A DNA stretch of 64,000 nt, taken from the NCBI GenBank assembly GCA_024234215.1, contig JACKOQ010000001.1, positions 1-64,000 of the forward strand. The letters are read 5' to 3'. Positions 24,213 through 33,736 of this stretch are shown one piece after another. The notes under the pieces are model-generated. The model was not told the DNA's origin. It did not search any database and worked only from the letters and a program-made list of their open reading frames with translations. The position numbers and the translations under genes were made by a program. The stretch's first letter is position 1, and each line of letters begins with the position of its first letter. Source of the DNA: Pseudomonadales bacterium. Its GTDB lineage: Bacteria; Pseudomonadota; Gammaproteobacteria; Pseudomonadales; UBA5862.

Positions 24213-25024
24213 ACCGCCAGCGGCCGCGCACGCTGCTGTTCGCCATCGATCTGTCGCCACCCAGCCTGCCGCTGCTCGATGCCGCCGCCGAGCTGGCGGC
24301 AATGCTGGAAGTCGAGCTGGCGGTGTGGCGGATCGAGGAGCAGCGGCTGCTGGAAGTGCTCAAACTCCCCTGGTGCCGCCGTGTGCTCCACCATGCCGCC
24401 GCGCCGGTCGAGCCGTGCGACAATGACCTGGGACGGGAGCTGCGGCTGCACCGGCAGCGCATCGAACAGGGACTCAGCGCCAGTGCCGAGCGCTGGCAGA
24501 TCAAATGCAGCTTCAGCCACCTGCGCGATGAAACCGGGCTGGCGCTGTTCGAGCAACTGCACACCGACACCCTGCTCTGTGCCGGCAGCAGCCTGTGGCG
24601 GCAGTGGGAGGCCAGCCTGCCGCCACAGGCCATTCTTCACCCCAGCATCTGGCTGCCCAGCAGCCCGCTGCGCGGTGAAGAGGTGGTGGCCATCGTCACC
24701 CGGCACGATGCCGAGGCGGTGCTCGATGCGGTCAAACCGCTGGTGCGCCGCGGCCGCCGGCCGGTGGTGATCATCCTGGCCGAACAGCCCGAGCAGGCCC
24801 GGCAACTGGAACAGCGGGTGCGTGCCCTGTTGGCGGCCGAAGGAATCGACCCTCGAATCGAGCCGTGGCACTCCGGCGATTTCGACGAACTCTGCCAGCG
24901 TCTGCGCAGCCGGGCGATTCGCTTTCTGTTGCTGTCGAACCGCAACGACAAGGTGCCGCCACAGCAGATGGAGCGGCTGCTGCAGGCCGCTGCGGCGCCG
25001 GTGATGGTGGTGGCGGCAGACTGA
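24209..25024 (+). CDS. universal-stress-protein-like hypothetical protein
   Basis: A 271-residue protein with the outline of two tandem USP-like alpha/beta halves: RPRTLLFAIDLSPPSLPLLDAA at the N-terminus and VVIILAEQPEQARQLEQRVRALL in the second half, ending with PVMVVAAD like a USP C-terminal strand. The ATP-binding GxxG(9)GS motif is not evident. Many leucines, arginines and glutamines; no signal peptide. The ATG overlaps the protease stop by four bases, so translation is coupled and the product may be an adaptor or cofactor of that protease. That role is inference from position only. Confidence 0.6.
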   Translation: MNRQRPRTLLFAIDLSPPSLPLLDAAAELAAMLEVELAVWRIEEQRLLEVLKLPWCRRVLHHAAAPVEPCDNDLGRELRLHRQRIEQGLSASAERWQIKCSFSHLRDETGLALFEQLHTDTLLCAGSSLWRQWEASLPPQAILHPSIWLPSSPLRGEEVVAIVTRHDAEAVLDAVKPLVRRGRRPVVIILAEQPEQARQLEQRVRALLAAEGIDPRIEPWHSGDFDELCQRLRSRAIRFLLLSNRNDKVPPQQMERLLQAAAAPVMVVAAD

Positions 25025-25033
25025 GCCCCAATG

Positions 25034-25067
25034 CGAAGAGGCCAACCCGCAGGGGTTGGCCTCTTCG
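25034..25067. terminator. strong bidirectional hairpin between usp-like gene and pnp
   Basis: A perfect 15-bp stem (CGAAGAGGCCAACCC with its complement) and a 4-nt loop GCAG lie between the convergent stops at 25024 and 25090. No T-run flanks it on either strand, but stem strength and position make a terminator for both transcripts likely. Confidence 0.65.
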
Positions 25068-25089
25068 ATCGCTCCGGTTGCCGCAGGTG

Positions 25090-27189
25090 TCAATCCTGAC
25101 CGGCAGCCGCCTCCTTGATGCTGAGCTTGATCCGGCCACGGTTGTCGACATCGAGCACCTTGACCTGCACCTCGTCACCCACCTTCAGGTAGTCGCCGAC
25201 GCTCTCGACCCGCTGATCGGTGATCTGGGAGATGTGCACCAGACCATCGCGCCCCGGCATGAAGTTGACGAAGGCGCCGAAGTCGACGATGCGCACCACG
25301 ATGCCGGTGTAGATCCGGCCTATCTCCGGTTCGTCGGTGATGGCGCGAATGCGGTCGATCGCCGCATCGAGGGCGCTCTTGGTTTCGGCATAGATGCGCA
25401 CCGAGCCATCATCCTCGATGTCGATGTTGCTGCCGGTCTCCTCGGTGATGGCGCGGATGGTGACCCCGCCCTTGCCGATGATGTCGCGGATCTTGTCGGG
25501 GTCGACCTTGATCACCTTCATCGACGGCGCCAGTTCCGAGACCTCGGCACGCGGGCGGGCGATCACCTTGTTCATCTCGCCGAGGATGTGCTGCCGCGCG
25601 GCATTGGCCTGCTGCAGCGCCACATCCATGATCTCCTCGGTGATCCCTTTGATCTTGATGTCCATCTGCAGGGCAGTGACGCCACGCAGGGTGCCGGCCA
25701 CCTTGAAGTCCATGTCGCCGAGGTGGTCCTCGTCGCCGAGGATGTCGGTCAGCACGGCAAAGCCGTTCTCTTCCTTGATCAGCCCCATGGCGATCCCGGC
25801 CACCGGCGCGGAGATCGGCACCCCGGCATCCATCAGCGCCAGCGAGGCGCCGCAGACCGTGGCCATCGAGCTGGAACCGTTGGATTCGGTGATCTCCGAC
25901 ACCACACGGATGGTGTAGGGGAACTCCTCGAGAGTCGGCAACACCACCTCGATACCGCGCCGCGCCAGCCGGCCATGGCCGATCTCGCGCCGTTTCGGGC
26001 TGCCCATCATCCCCACCTCACCGACGCTGTAGGGCGGGAAGTTGTAATGCAGCATGAAGTTGTCGCGGTAGCTGCCCTCGAGGGCGTCGATGGTCGCGCC
26101 ATCGCGGATCGAACCAAGCGTCGCCACCACCAGCGCCTGGGTCTCGCCACGGGTGAACAGGGATGAACCGTGGGTCTTCGGCAGCACACCGGTCTCGACG
26201 AACAGCGGCCGCACGGTGTGGTTGTCACGGCCATCGATGCGCGGTTCGCCGCGCACGATCGAGGCGCGGACGATCTTCTTCTCCAGCCTGGCGAACAGAC
26301 CATTCAGCTCGGCCGCCGTCGCCGGCGCGAACTGCTCACTGACGATCAGCGCCTCGATGGCCCGCTCGCGCAGTTGACCGAGCCGGTCGCGGCGCTGGCT
26401 CTTGTCGGTGATACGATAGGCGGCCGCCACCTCGTCGGCGAAGGCGGCCTGCAGTGCGGCGTAGAGCGGTTCGTTGATGGCGGGCGGCTGCCACTCCCAG
26501 CGCGGCTTGCCCGCCTCGCGCACCAGCTCTTCGATCGCCATGATCACCACCTGCATCTCCTGGTGGGCGTAGAGCACCGCGCCCAGCATCAGGTCTTCCG
26601 GCAGCTCCTTGGCCTCCGATTCGACCATCAGCACGGCATCCTTGGTGCCGGCCACCACCATGTCGAGCGCCGATTTTTCCAGCTCGGCATAGGAGGGGTT
26701 GAGCAGGTAGCCCGCCTGCGGATCGAAACCGACCCGGGCCGCGCCGATCGGGCCATCGAAGGGGATGCCGGAGAGCGCAACCGCCGCCGAAGCGCCGATC
26801 ATCGCCGCGATGTCCGGGTCATTGACCTTGTCGACCGACATCACGGTGCAGACCACCTGCACCTCCTGCATGAAGCCCTTGGGAAAGAGCGGCCGCAGCG
26901 GACGGTCGATCAGCCGTGAGGTCAGTGTCTCCTTCTCGCTCGGCCGCGCCTCGCGCTTGAAGAAGCCGCCCGGAATCTTGCCGGCCGCGTAGGTTTTTTC
27001 CTGATAGTTCACGGTGAGCGGAAAGAAGTCCCGGTTCGGCACGACCTTTCGATCACCGACCACCGTGACCAGCACGGTGGTCTCATCCACGCTGACCAGT
27101 ACGGCGGCGGTGGCCTGCCGGGCAATTCTGCCGGTTTCGAGCGTGACGGTATGTTGACCATACCTGAAGCTTTTTCTGATTGGATTCAC
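25090..27189 (-). CDS. pnp: polyribonucleotide nucleotidyltransferase (PNPase)
   Basis: A 699-residue 3'-5' phosphorolytic exoribonuclease, core subunit of the RNA degradosome. Two RNase PH-like domains (MNPIRKSFRYGQHTVTLETGR at the start; LFTRGETQALVVATLG in the second) flank a helical domain. A KH domain (MIKVIKVDPDKIRDIIGKGG-like region with IGKGG) and an S1 domain (GRIYTGIVVRIVDFGAFVNF) end the protein. The GTG start at 27189 has AAGGA 8 nt upstream. It is the last gene of the rimP operon, 49 nt after rpsO. Confidence 0.97.
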   Translation of the reverse strand: MNPIRKSFRYGQHTVTLETGRIARQATAAVLVSVDETTVLVTVVGDRKVVPNRDFFPLTVNYQEKTYAAGKIPGGFFKREARPSEKETLTSRLIDRPLRPLFPKGFMQEVQVVCTVMSVDKVNDPDIAAMIGASAAVALSGIPFDGPIGAARVGFDPQAGYLLNPSYAELEKSALDMVVAGTKDAVLMVESEAKELPEDLMLGAVLYAHQEMQVVIMAIEELVREAGKPRWEWQPPAINEPLYAALQAAFADEVAAAYRITDKSQRRDRLGQLRERAIEALIVSEQFAPATAAELNGLFARLEKKIVRASIVRGEPRIDGRDNHTVRPLFVETGVLPKTHGSSLFTRGETQALVVATLGSIRDGATIDALEGSYRDNFMLHYNFPPYSVGEVGMMGSPKRREIGHGRLARRGIEVVLPTLEEFPYTIRVVSEITESNGSSSMATVCGASLALMDAGVPISAPVAGIAMGLIKEENGFAVLTDILGDEDHLGDMDFKVAGTLRGVTALQMDIKIKGITEEIMDVALQQANAARQHILGEMNKVIARPRAEVSELAPSMKVIKVDPDKIRDIIGKGGVTIRAITEETGSNIDIEDDGSVRIYAETKSALDAAIDRIRAITDEPEIGRIYTGIVVRIVDFGAFVNFMPGRDGLVHISQITDQRVESVGDYLKVGDEVQVKVLDVDNRGRIKLSIKEAAAGQD

Positions 27190-27238
27190 CGAATCATTCC
27201 TTAATGGATTGCAAGAGCCGGAGCTGGGCGTGCATCGA

Positions 27239-27508
27239 TCAGCGACGCAGGCCAAGTCGGGCGATCAATTGGGTGTAGCGCGCGTTGTCGGTGCGCTTCA
27301 GGTAGTCGAGCAGCTTGCGGCGCTGGTTGACCATGCGAATCAGACCACGGCGGGAGTGGTGGTCCTTCTTGTTCTGTTCGAAATGGGGTTGCAGCTTCTG
27401 GATGTTGGCGGTCAGCAATGCAACCTGCACCTCGACGGAACCGGTGTCGCCCTCACTGCGCTGGTACTGCTTGACCACTGCTGCCTTTTCTTCTGCACTC
27501 ATCGACAT
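27239..27508 (-). CDS. rpsO: 30S ribosomal protein S15
   Basis: An 89-residue S15, exactly the usual length, binding the 16S rRNA central domain early in 30S assembly. SEGDTGSVEVQVALLTANI, DHHSRRGLIRMVNQRRKLLDYLK and the terminal LGLRR are conserved S15 sequence. The ATG at 27508 has AGGAG 7 nt upstream; a second ATG two codons on is less well spaced. It lies between truB and pnp as in E. coli, where S15 autoregulates its own mRNA; a comparable leader structure was not worked out here. Confidence 0.98.
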   Translation of the reverse strand: MSMSAEEKAAVVKQYQRSEGDTGSVEVQVALLTANIQKLQPHFEQNKKDHHSRRGLIRMVNQRRKLLDYLKRTDNARYTQLIARLGLRR

Positions 27509-27615
27509 CTCATGACTCCTGATTGTGGAATATGCCTGTTGATGGACTCGGATCCATCACTGCTTGGCCGAACACCGCGCATATCTGCAGCCTTCGGCCC
27601 CATTGTGGACAGCGG

Positions 27616-28539
27616 TCAGTGGCTCGCGACCAGTCGTCGCGGTGCCAGCCGGCCATCATCCAGAATTTCACCCACGCCGATGAAGCTGCCCGCACCATCG
27701 ACGATGCGCACCCAGCCACTGCTCGGCAGTTGCGGTGCCATTATCGGCTGCCCCTGCCTGAAGTAATAGAGCGTGGTCTCGTTCAGCTTCACCTGCGGGA
27801 AATCACTGACGCTGCTGCTGGCCGGCAGCAGCAATGCATCCAGCGCCGGGTAACCCCCCTGTTCGCGCAGTTCCGCCAGCGCATCGAGGGTCACCGTCTG
27901 CGAAATCTCGTAGGGACCGGCCTCGATCCGCCGCAACTGCACCACATGGGCGCCACTGCCCAGGGCCTTGCCGAGATCCTCGGCCAGCGTGCGGATGTAG
28001 GTGCCCTTGCTGCAGCGCACGTCGAGTTCGATCTCATCCTCGCCCAGCCGCAGCAGTTCGAGCGCATGGATGGTCACCCGCCGTGGCGGCCGTTCGACCT
28101 CGATGCCGGCACGGGCCAGCTCGTAGAGTGGCTTGCCCTGATGTTTGAGCGCCGAGTACATCGACGGAATCTGCTCGATCTCTCCGCGAAAGTGCGACAG
28201 GGCCGACAGCACGCGCTCCTGCGTCAGCTGCAGCGGTGCGAAGGTCTCGATCACCTCGCCATCGACATCGCCGGTGGTGGTGCGCGCCCCCAGCTTGAGG
28301 GTGACCTGGTAACGCTTGTCGGCATTGAGCAGATAGTGCGAGAACTTGGTCGCCTCGCCGAAGCAGAGCGGCAGCACGCCGGTGGCCAGCGGATCGAGGC
28401 TGCCGGTGTGTCCGGCCTTGGCCACGCCGCAGATCGCCTTGGCCCGCTGCAGCGCCTGGTTCGAGGTGATGCCGGCGGGTTTGTCGAGCAGCAGGATGCC
28501 ATCGACCTGCCGGCCACGTGCCTTGCGCTGTCGTCCCAC
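27616..28539 (-). CDS. truB: tRNA pseudouridine(55) synthase TruB
   Basis: A 307-residue enzyme that isomerises U55 in the T-loop of tRNAs. DGILLLDKPAGITSN and AGHTGSLDPLATGVLPLC are hallmark motifs; the aspartate in SLDPLATG is the nucleophile. RCSKGTYIRTLAEDLG and a C-terminal PUA-like region follow. GTG 28539 is chosen because AGGAG lies about 10 nt upstream and the product VGRQRKARGRQVDG resembles other TruB starts. A GTG at 28551, overlapping the rbfA stop, would leave no room for the ribosome site. Confidence 0.95.
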   Translation of the reverse strand: MGRQRKARGRQVDGILLLDKPAGITSNQALQRAKAICGVAKAGHTGSLDPLATGVLPLCFGEATKFSHYLLNADKRYQVTLKLGARTTTGDVDGEVIETFAPLQLTQERVLSALSHFRGEIEQIPSMYSALKHQGKPLYELARAGIEVERPPRRVTIHALELLRLGEDEIELDVRCSKGTYIRTLAEDLGKALGSGAHVVQLRRIEAGPYEISQTVTLDALAELREQGGYPALDALLLPASSSVSDFPQVKLNETTLYYFRQGQPIMAPQLPSSGWVRIVDGAGSFIGVGEILDDGRLAPRRLVASH

Positions 28540-28547
28540 TGCTCTGT

Positions 28548-28928
28548 TCACTCCTTCGCCCCATGCGTGCGGTCTTGTGCGATGGCCTGGTCGATCAGCC
28601 GCGACAGGTGCGCGCCCCGCTCGCTGCTCTCGTCATAAAAGAAGTGCAACTCCGGCGTCGTGCGCATCTGGCTGACTTTGGAGAGCCGGCCACGCAGAAA
28701 ACCGGCCGCGCCACGCAGCGCCTGCAGAATCTCCTGCCGTGCCTGCGGGCTGGGCTGGTCGACCACGGTCACATGGACGTTGGCATGGGCCAGATCGCGG
28801 CTGACCTCGACATCGGTGACCGTCACGAAACGGGCACGCGGGTCGCGCATCTCGTTCTGGATCTGCAGCGCCAACTCCCGCTTGATGAAGTCGGCCACCC
28901 GATCGGTGCGAGAAAACTCACGCGGCAT
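28548..28928 (-). CDS. rbfA: 30S ribosome-binding factor A
   Basis: A 126-residue KH-fold protein needed for late 16S rRNA processing and cold adaptation. MPREFSRTDRVADFIKRELA, DVEVSRDLAHANVHVTV and LSKVSQMRTTPELHFFYDES are typical RbfA sequence; length is normal. It lies 25 nt downstream of infB and just upstream of truB, the standard order. Confidence 0.97.
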   Translation of the reverse strand: MPREFSRTDRVADFIKRELALQIQNEMRDPRARFVTVTDVEVSRDLAHANVHVTVVDQPSPQARQEILQALRGAAGFLRGRLSKVSQMRTTPELHFFYDESSERGAHLSRLIDQAIAQDRTHGAKE

Positions 28929-28953
28929 GGTCCAGCCTCACTCGCCCCGGCCG

Positions 28954-31560
28954 TTACAGCGTGGGTGCGATTTGATGTTTTTCATAGACTTCGATCAGAT
29001 CACCCGCCCGCACGTCGTTGTAGTTCTTCACCCCGATGCCGCACTCGGTGCCACTGCGCACCTCGCTGGCATCCTCCTTGAACCGACGCAACGACTCCAG
29101 TTCGCCTTCGTAGATCACCACCCGGTCGCGCAACACCCGAATCGGTTTGTTGCGGTGGACCACCCCCTCGATCACCATGCAGCCGGCAATCTGGCCGAAT
29201 TTGGGCGAGTGGAAGACTTCGCGCACCTCGGCCACGCCGAGGATCTGCTCGCGGAACCGCGGTGCCAGCATGCCGGCCAGTGCCTGACGCACATCATCGA
29301 GCAGGTCATAGATCACACTGTAGTAGCGCAGGTCGACGCCGCCCTCCTCGATGATCTTGCGTGCCTTGGCATCGGCCCGGACATTGAAGCCGAACAGCAC
29401 CGCCTTCGAGGCCAGCGCCAGCGTGGCATCGGTCTCGCTGATGCCGCCGACACCACCGCTGATCACCCTGACCTGTACCTCGTCGGTGCCGATGTCGGCC
29501 AGGGCGCTCTGAATCGCCTCCAGCGAACCGCGCACGTCGGCCTTCAGCACCACGTTGAGCGTCTTCACCTCGCCGGCCTGCAGGCTTTCGAACATCTCCT
29601 CCATGCGCGGCATGGCCGGCTGGCGACTGAGCTTCACTTCGCGGTACTTGCCCTGGCGGAACAGTGCCACTTCCCGTGCCTTTTTCTCGTCGCTGACCAC
29701 CACGAAGCTCTCGCCGGCATCGGGCGTGCCATCGAAGCCGAGCACCTCCACCGGCAGCGAAGGACCCGCCGCCTCGGTCGGTCGACCGGCTTCGTCCATC
29801 ATCGCGCGCACCCGGCCGTAGTAGGGGCCGGCCAGCACCATGTCGCCCTTGCGCAGGGTGCCGTTCTGCACCAGCATGGTGACCACCGAACCGCGGCCCT
29901 TGTCCAGCCGGGATTCGACCACCACACCGCGACCCGGCGCGCTCGGCACCGCAGTCAGTTCGAGGATCTCGGACTGCAGCAGCAGTGCTTCGAGCAGCTC
30001 ATCGATGCCTTGTCCGGTGTGCGCCGACACCTGCACGAACTGGGTGTCGCCGCCCCACTCCTCCGGAATGACGCCATGGCGCACCAGCTCATTCTGCACC
30101 CGCTCCGGATCGGCGGTGGCCTTGTCGACCTTGGTGATGGCCACCACGATCGGCACCTCGGCAGCGCGGGCATGCTGAATCGCCTCTTCGGTCTGCGGCA
30201 TCACACCATCGTCCGCCGCCACCACCAGCACGACGATATCGGTCAGCTTGGCGCCACGCGCCCGCATCGCGGTAAAGGCAGCATGGCCCGGCGTATCGAG
30301 AAAGGTGACCATGCCGCGTGCGGTCTCGACGTGGTAGGCACCGATGTGCTGGGTGATGCCGCCCGCTTCGCCGCTGGCCACCCGTGTCTTGCGGATGTGG
30401 TCGAGCAGCGAGGTCTTGCCATGGTCGACATGGCCCATCACCGTCACCACCGGCGCACGGGTGACTGCTTCACCTTCGATCGAGAGTGACGCCGTCAACT
30501 CATCCTCGAGGGCGCTGTCGCTGAGCAGCTTCACCTTGTGGCCCAGCTCTTCGGCCACAATCGCCGCGACATCCTGATCGATCACCTGGTTGATGGTGGC
30601 CATCGTGCCCATCTTCATCATCACCTTGATCAGCTCGCCAGCCTTGATCGACATCTTTTGCGCCAGATCGGCCACGGTGATGGTGGGTGGAATCCCCACC
30701 TCACGCGTCAGGGTCTCGGTGGGTTTGGCGAAGGCGTGCTGTGCAAACCTGCCCCGGCCATTTTTGCCGGGGATCTTCTTGCCGCCACGCCGAAAACCGG
30801 CGCGGTCGTCTTCATCGAAACTGAGCGTGCCACGCGCACCCTTGATCTGTGCCGCTGGCTTCTCTTTCTCCTTGACCTTGCTGCGTGGACGCGCGCGCTC
30901 ATCCTTGACCTCGACCGGCTTGGTCTTGGCACGCGCGGCGGCGGCTTCTGCGTCGGTCTTGATTGGCTGGGCAGGCTGTTCCGGCTTGACCCCCGCGGCG
31001 TCGGTCTCGGTCGTGGTCGACGCGGCGCGCTCCGCTTCACGGGCCCGCAGCGCTTCGGCCTCTTTGCGTGCCTCCTCCTCGCGCTCACGCTGCCGAGACT
31101 CTTCGATCAGCCGCAAACGCTCCTCTTCCTGCTTCTTGCGCTGCACCTCCTCGGCGATTCGCTCGCGGGCCGAGCGCTCTTCGGCAGGCGCCGGAGGCAC
31201 GACTTCATGCTGCGCCACGGGTGGTGGAGCGGACGGAACGGGCTGCGTCTCTTCTGCCGCATCGCGCCGGGCATAGACCTTCTTCTTGCGCACCTCGACA
31301 TTGATGGTCTTGCCCCGCCCCTGTCCGGTCGCCAGCTTGAGCGTGCTGACCTCCTTGCGCTGCAGGGTGATCTTTCTGGTCTCGCCACCGCTCTCGCCAT
31401 GGCTGCGGCGCAGGTGGCTCAAGAGCTTCTGCTTCTCCTCGTCGGAGACCAGATCATCGACGCCGGTTTGTGACAGACCCGCCTCATGCATCTGTTTGAG
31501 CAGACGATCAACTGGTGCGCCGACCACTTCGGCAAGTTGCCTGACGGTCACATCTGCCAT
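28954..31560 (-). CDS. infB: translation initiation factor IF-2
   Basis: An 868-residue GTPase that places fMet-tRNA on the 30S subunit. The N-terminal IF2_N motif (MADVTVRQLAEVVGAPVDRLLKQM) is followed by a long charged, low-complexity linker rich in Arg, Glu and Lys (about residues 100-250), a second IF2_N-like helix unit, and the G domain: GHVDHGKT near 375, DTPGHAAF, and the NKxD equivalent written TKVD. EF-Tu-like and C2 domains that bind fMet finish the protein. GAGGGGGG precedes the ATG. 42 nt separate it from nusA. Confidence 0.97.
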   Translation of the reverse strand: MADVTVRQLAEVVGAPVDRLLKQMHEAGLSQTGVDDLVSDEEKQKLLSHLRRSHGESGGETRKITLQRKEVSTLKLATGQGRGKTINVEVRKKKVYARRDAAEETQPVPSAPPPVAQHEVVPPAPAEERSARERIAEEVQRKKQEEERLRLIEESRQREREEEARKEAEALRAREAERAASTTTETDAAGVKPEQPAQPIKTDAEAAAARAKTKPVEVKDERARPRSKVKEKEKPAAQIKGARGTLSFDEDDRAGFRRGGKKIPGKNGRGRFAQHAFAKPTETLTREVGIPPTITVADLAQKMSIKAGELIKVMMKMGTMATINQVIDQDVAAIVAEELGHKVKLLSDSALEDELTASLSIEGEAVTRAPVVTVMGHVDHGKTSLLDHIRKTRVASGEAGGITQHIGAYHVETARGMVTFLDTPGHAAFTAMRARGAKLTDIVVLVVAADDGVMPQTEEAIQHARAAEVPIVVAITKVDKATADPERVQNELVRHGVIPEEWGGDTQFVQVSAHTGQGIDELLEALLLQSEILELTAVPSAPGRGVVVESRLDKGRGSVVTMLVQNGTLRKGDMVLAGPYYGRVRAMMDEAGRPTEAAGPSLPVEVLGFDGTPDAGESFVVVSDEKKAREVALFRQGKYREVKLSRQPAMPRMEEMFESLQAGEVKTLNVVLKADVRGSLEAIQSALADIGTDEVQVRVISGGVGGISETDATLALASKAVLFGFNVRADAKARKIIEEGGVDLRYYSVIYDLLDDVRQALAGMLAPRFREQILGVAEVREVFHSPKFGQIAGCMVIEGVVHRNKPIRVLRDRVVIYEGELESLRRFKEDASEVRSGTECGIGVKNYNDVRAGDLIEVYEKHQIAPTL

Positions 31561-31602
31561 GGGTACCCCCCTCTCTCGACCGATCCCAGAATCGTCTGAT
31601 GG

Positions 31603-33096
31603 TTATTCATTCGTCGCAAACCAGTGCGCCCGCGCTGCCAGAATCAGTCGTCCAGCCCGCTCTTCATCCATCTCTTCCATCTCGAGGAGGTCATCGACCG
31701 ACTGCTCGGCCAGATCCTCGCGGGTGACGATGCCACGCCGTGCCAGCAGTGCCGCCAGTGACGGATCCATGCCCTCTACTTCGAGAAGATCCTGCGCGGG
31801 CTCGACCTCGTCCAGCTTCTCTTCGTTGGCGATGGCCTGGGTCAGCAGCACATCCTTGGCCCGGTTGCGCAGCTCTTCGGCGATCTCTTCGTCAAAACCC
31901 TCGATGGAGAGCAGCTCATCGAGCGGCACATAGGCAATCTCCTCCAGCGTGGAGAATCCGGCCTCGATCAGCACGGCGGCCACCTCTTCGTCGACATCCA
32001 GCAGCGTGACGAATTTCTGCAGCAGGCCGACCGACTCCTGCTCCTGCTTTTCGATGGCGGCCTGCTCGCTCATGACGTTGATTTCCCAGCCAGTCAGCTC
32101 GGAAGCCAGGCGGATGTTCTGCCCGCCCCGGCCGATGGCCTGCGCCAGGTTCTCCTCGGCCACGGCGATCTCCATGGTGTGGGCATCTTCATCCATGACG
32201 ATCGACACCACTTCGGCCGGTGCCATCGCATTGATGACGAACTGCGCCTGGTTGTCATCCCACAGCACGATGTCGATTCGCTCGCCACCCAGTTCGTTGG
32301 AGACCGCCTGCACCCGCGAACCGCGCATGCCGACGCAGGCGCCGACCGGGTCGATCCGGCGGTCGTTGGTCTTGACCGCGATCTTGGCACGGGCACCCGG
32401 GTCGCGGGCCGCCCCCTTGATCTCGATGATCTGCTCGGAGATCTCGGGCACCTCCAGCCGGAACAGCTCGATCAGCATGCGCGGATCGGTGCGGCTCAGA
32501 ATCAGTTGCGGTCCGCGCAGCTCCGGTTTCACGTCGGTCAGCACGCTGCGGACCCGATCACCCATGCGGAAGCTTTCACGCGGGATGGCCTGATCACGGC
32601 TCAGCAGCGCCTCGGCGTTGTTGCCCAGATCGACGATGATGTGGTCGCGGGTCACCTTCTTGACCTGACCATTGACCAGTTGGCCGACGCGATGCAGGTA
32701 CTGCGCCGAGATCTGCCCGCGCTCGGCCTCGCGCACCTTCTGCACGATCACCTGCTTGGCCGCCTGGGCAGCAATCCGCCCGAACAGGGTGTTTTCGACC
32801 TGCTCTTCCCAGACATCGCCCGGCTGCAGGGCAGGGCTCTTTTCGTGGGCCTCCTGCAGCGTCAGCTCGGTGCCCAGTTCGGGAACCTGGTCATCAGCCA
32901 CCACCTGCCAGCGACGAAAAGTCTGGTAGTCACCGGTTTTCTGATCGATCACGACCCGGATATCGCTCTCTTCATCCTCGTAGCGCTTTTTGGTCGCGGC
33001 GGCCAGCGCCAGCTCGAGCGCTTCAAAAATGAGGTGCGGCGGTACCGCTTTTTCATGGGATACCGCATCCACCACCAGCAAGATCTCTTTGTTCAT
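31603..33096 (-). CDS. nusA: transcription termination/antitermination factor NusA
   Basis: A 497-residue RNA polymerase-binding factor acting in pausing, termination and antitermination. The N-domain opens MNKEILLVVDAVSHEKAVPP. An S1 domain (GQVKKVTRDHIIVDLG), two KH domains (CVGMRGSRVQAVSNELGGERIDIV; AIGRGGQNIRLASELTGW) and two C-terminal acidic repeats (EEVAAVLIEAGFSTLEEIAYV; PSLAALLARRGIVTREDLAEQ) follow, as in E. coli. It starts 18 nt after rimP. Confidence 0.97.
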   Translation of the reverse strand: MNKEILLVVDAVSHEKAVPPHLIFEALELALAAATKKRYEDEESDIRVVIDQKTGDYQTFRRWQVVADDQVPELGTELTLQEAHEKSPALQPGDVWEEQVENTLFGRIAAQAAKQVIVQKVREAERGQISAQYLHRVGQLVNGQVKKVTRDHIIVDLGNNAEALLSRDQAIPRESFRMGDRVRSVLTDVKPELRGPQLILSRTDPRMLIELFRLEVPEISEQIIEIKGAARDPGARAKIAVKTNDRRIDPVGACVGMRGSRVQAVSNELGGERIDIVLWDDNQAQFVINAMAPAEVVSIVMDEDAHTMEIAVAEENLAQAIGRGGQNIRLASELTGWEINVMSEQAAIEKQEQESVGLLQKFVTLLDVDEEVAAVLIEAGFSTLEEIAYVPLDELLSIEGFDEEIAEELRNRAKDVLLTQAIANEEKLDEVEPAQDLLEVEGMDPSLAALLARRGIVTREDLAEQSVDDLLEMEEMDEERAGRLILAARAHWFATNE

Positions 33097-33114
33097 TCGA
33101 CTGTCTCGCTTCGC

Positions 33115-33576
33115 TCAATCAAACTCAGGGACTATATGGGCCTTGTCGATGGCGCAGAGCGGCAGAAGATATTCGTGCTCTCCCATCATCAGCACCACGT
33201 CTTCCCCCTCGATGCCGGTCAATCTCCCGTCGAAGTTGCGCCGGCCCTCAAACAGCGTCCGCAGCCGGATCTTCACCCGACTGCCGATGAATCGGCGGTA
33301 CTGCTCCAGCGTGTAGAGAGGGCGGTCGAGGCCGGGCGAGGAGATCTCGAGATGGTATTGCCCATCGATCATCTCGGAGACATCCAGCAGTGCGCCCACC
33401 TGCCGGCTGACCCGCTCGCAATCCTCGATGGTGACGCCCCCGGGCTGGCGATCGATGTAGATTCTCAATCTGGCACTCTTGCTGTGCACACCATCCTCGA
33501 TTCCCCACAGCTCGCAGCCCAGCGCCTGCACTGCCGGTTCGATCAATTGCCACAGTTGCTGCGTCTTGGGGTTCAT
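33115..33576 (-). CDS. rimP: ribosome maturation factor RimP
   Basis: A 153-residue protein required for 30S maturation. ALGCELWGIEDGV, RIYIDRQPGGVTIEDCERVSRQVGALLD and YHLEISSPGLDRPLYTLEQYRRFIG are RimP hallmarks. ATG 33576 gives the standard N-terminus, but no clear Shine-Dalgarno precedes it. An in-frame GTG at 33671 does have AAGGAG 8 nt upstream, but it sits inside the attenuator-like hairpin and would add 32 unusual residues; I treat it as part of the leader. First gene of the rimP-nusA-infB-rbfA-truB-rpsO-pnp operon. Confidence 0.93.
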   Translation of the reverse strand: MNPKTQQLWQLIEPAVQALGCELWGIEDGVHSKSARLRIYIDRQPGGVTIEDCERVSRQVGALLDVSEMIDGQYHLEISSPGLDRPLYTLEQYRRFIGSRVKIRLRTLFEGRRNFDGRLTGIEGEDVVLMMGEHEYLLPLCAIDKAHIVPEFD

Positions 33577-33641
33577 CTGCGTGACAGGACCGCACTCCAT
33601 ACCGTGTAGCTCTGTTGAGCCGAATTCAATCAAATTTTCAC

Positions 33642-33668
33642 GAAAATAAAAAATGGGCCATAGGCCCA
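33642..33668 (-). terminator. attenuator-like Rho-independent terminator in the rimP leader
   Basis: On the minus strand TGGGCC-TAT-GGCCCA is followed by TTTTTTATTTT. It lies about 65 nt before the rimP start and after the tRNA-fMet terminator, so it is positioned to stop transcription before the rimP-pnp operon. Comparable terminator-bearing rimP leaders are known in Gammaproteobacteria. An AAGGAG site 8 nt before a GTG that enters the stem could couple translation to read-through. Confidence 0.75.
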
Positions 33669-33736
33669 CTTGCGAATCTCCTTTGACCACACCCCGGCTG
33701 CCATGCACCAGGGTTACAGACTCACTGATCAACCAT

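Noticed and set aside
33601..33732. N-terminal extension of RimP to 205 residues
   Set aside because: The extension would be encoded by leader sequence containing two terminators and does not resemble RimP; ATG 33576 gives the standard protein.
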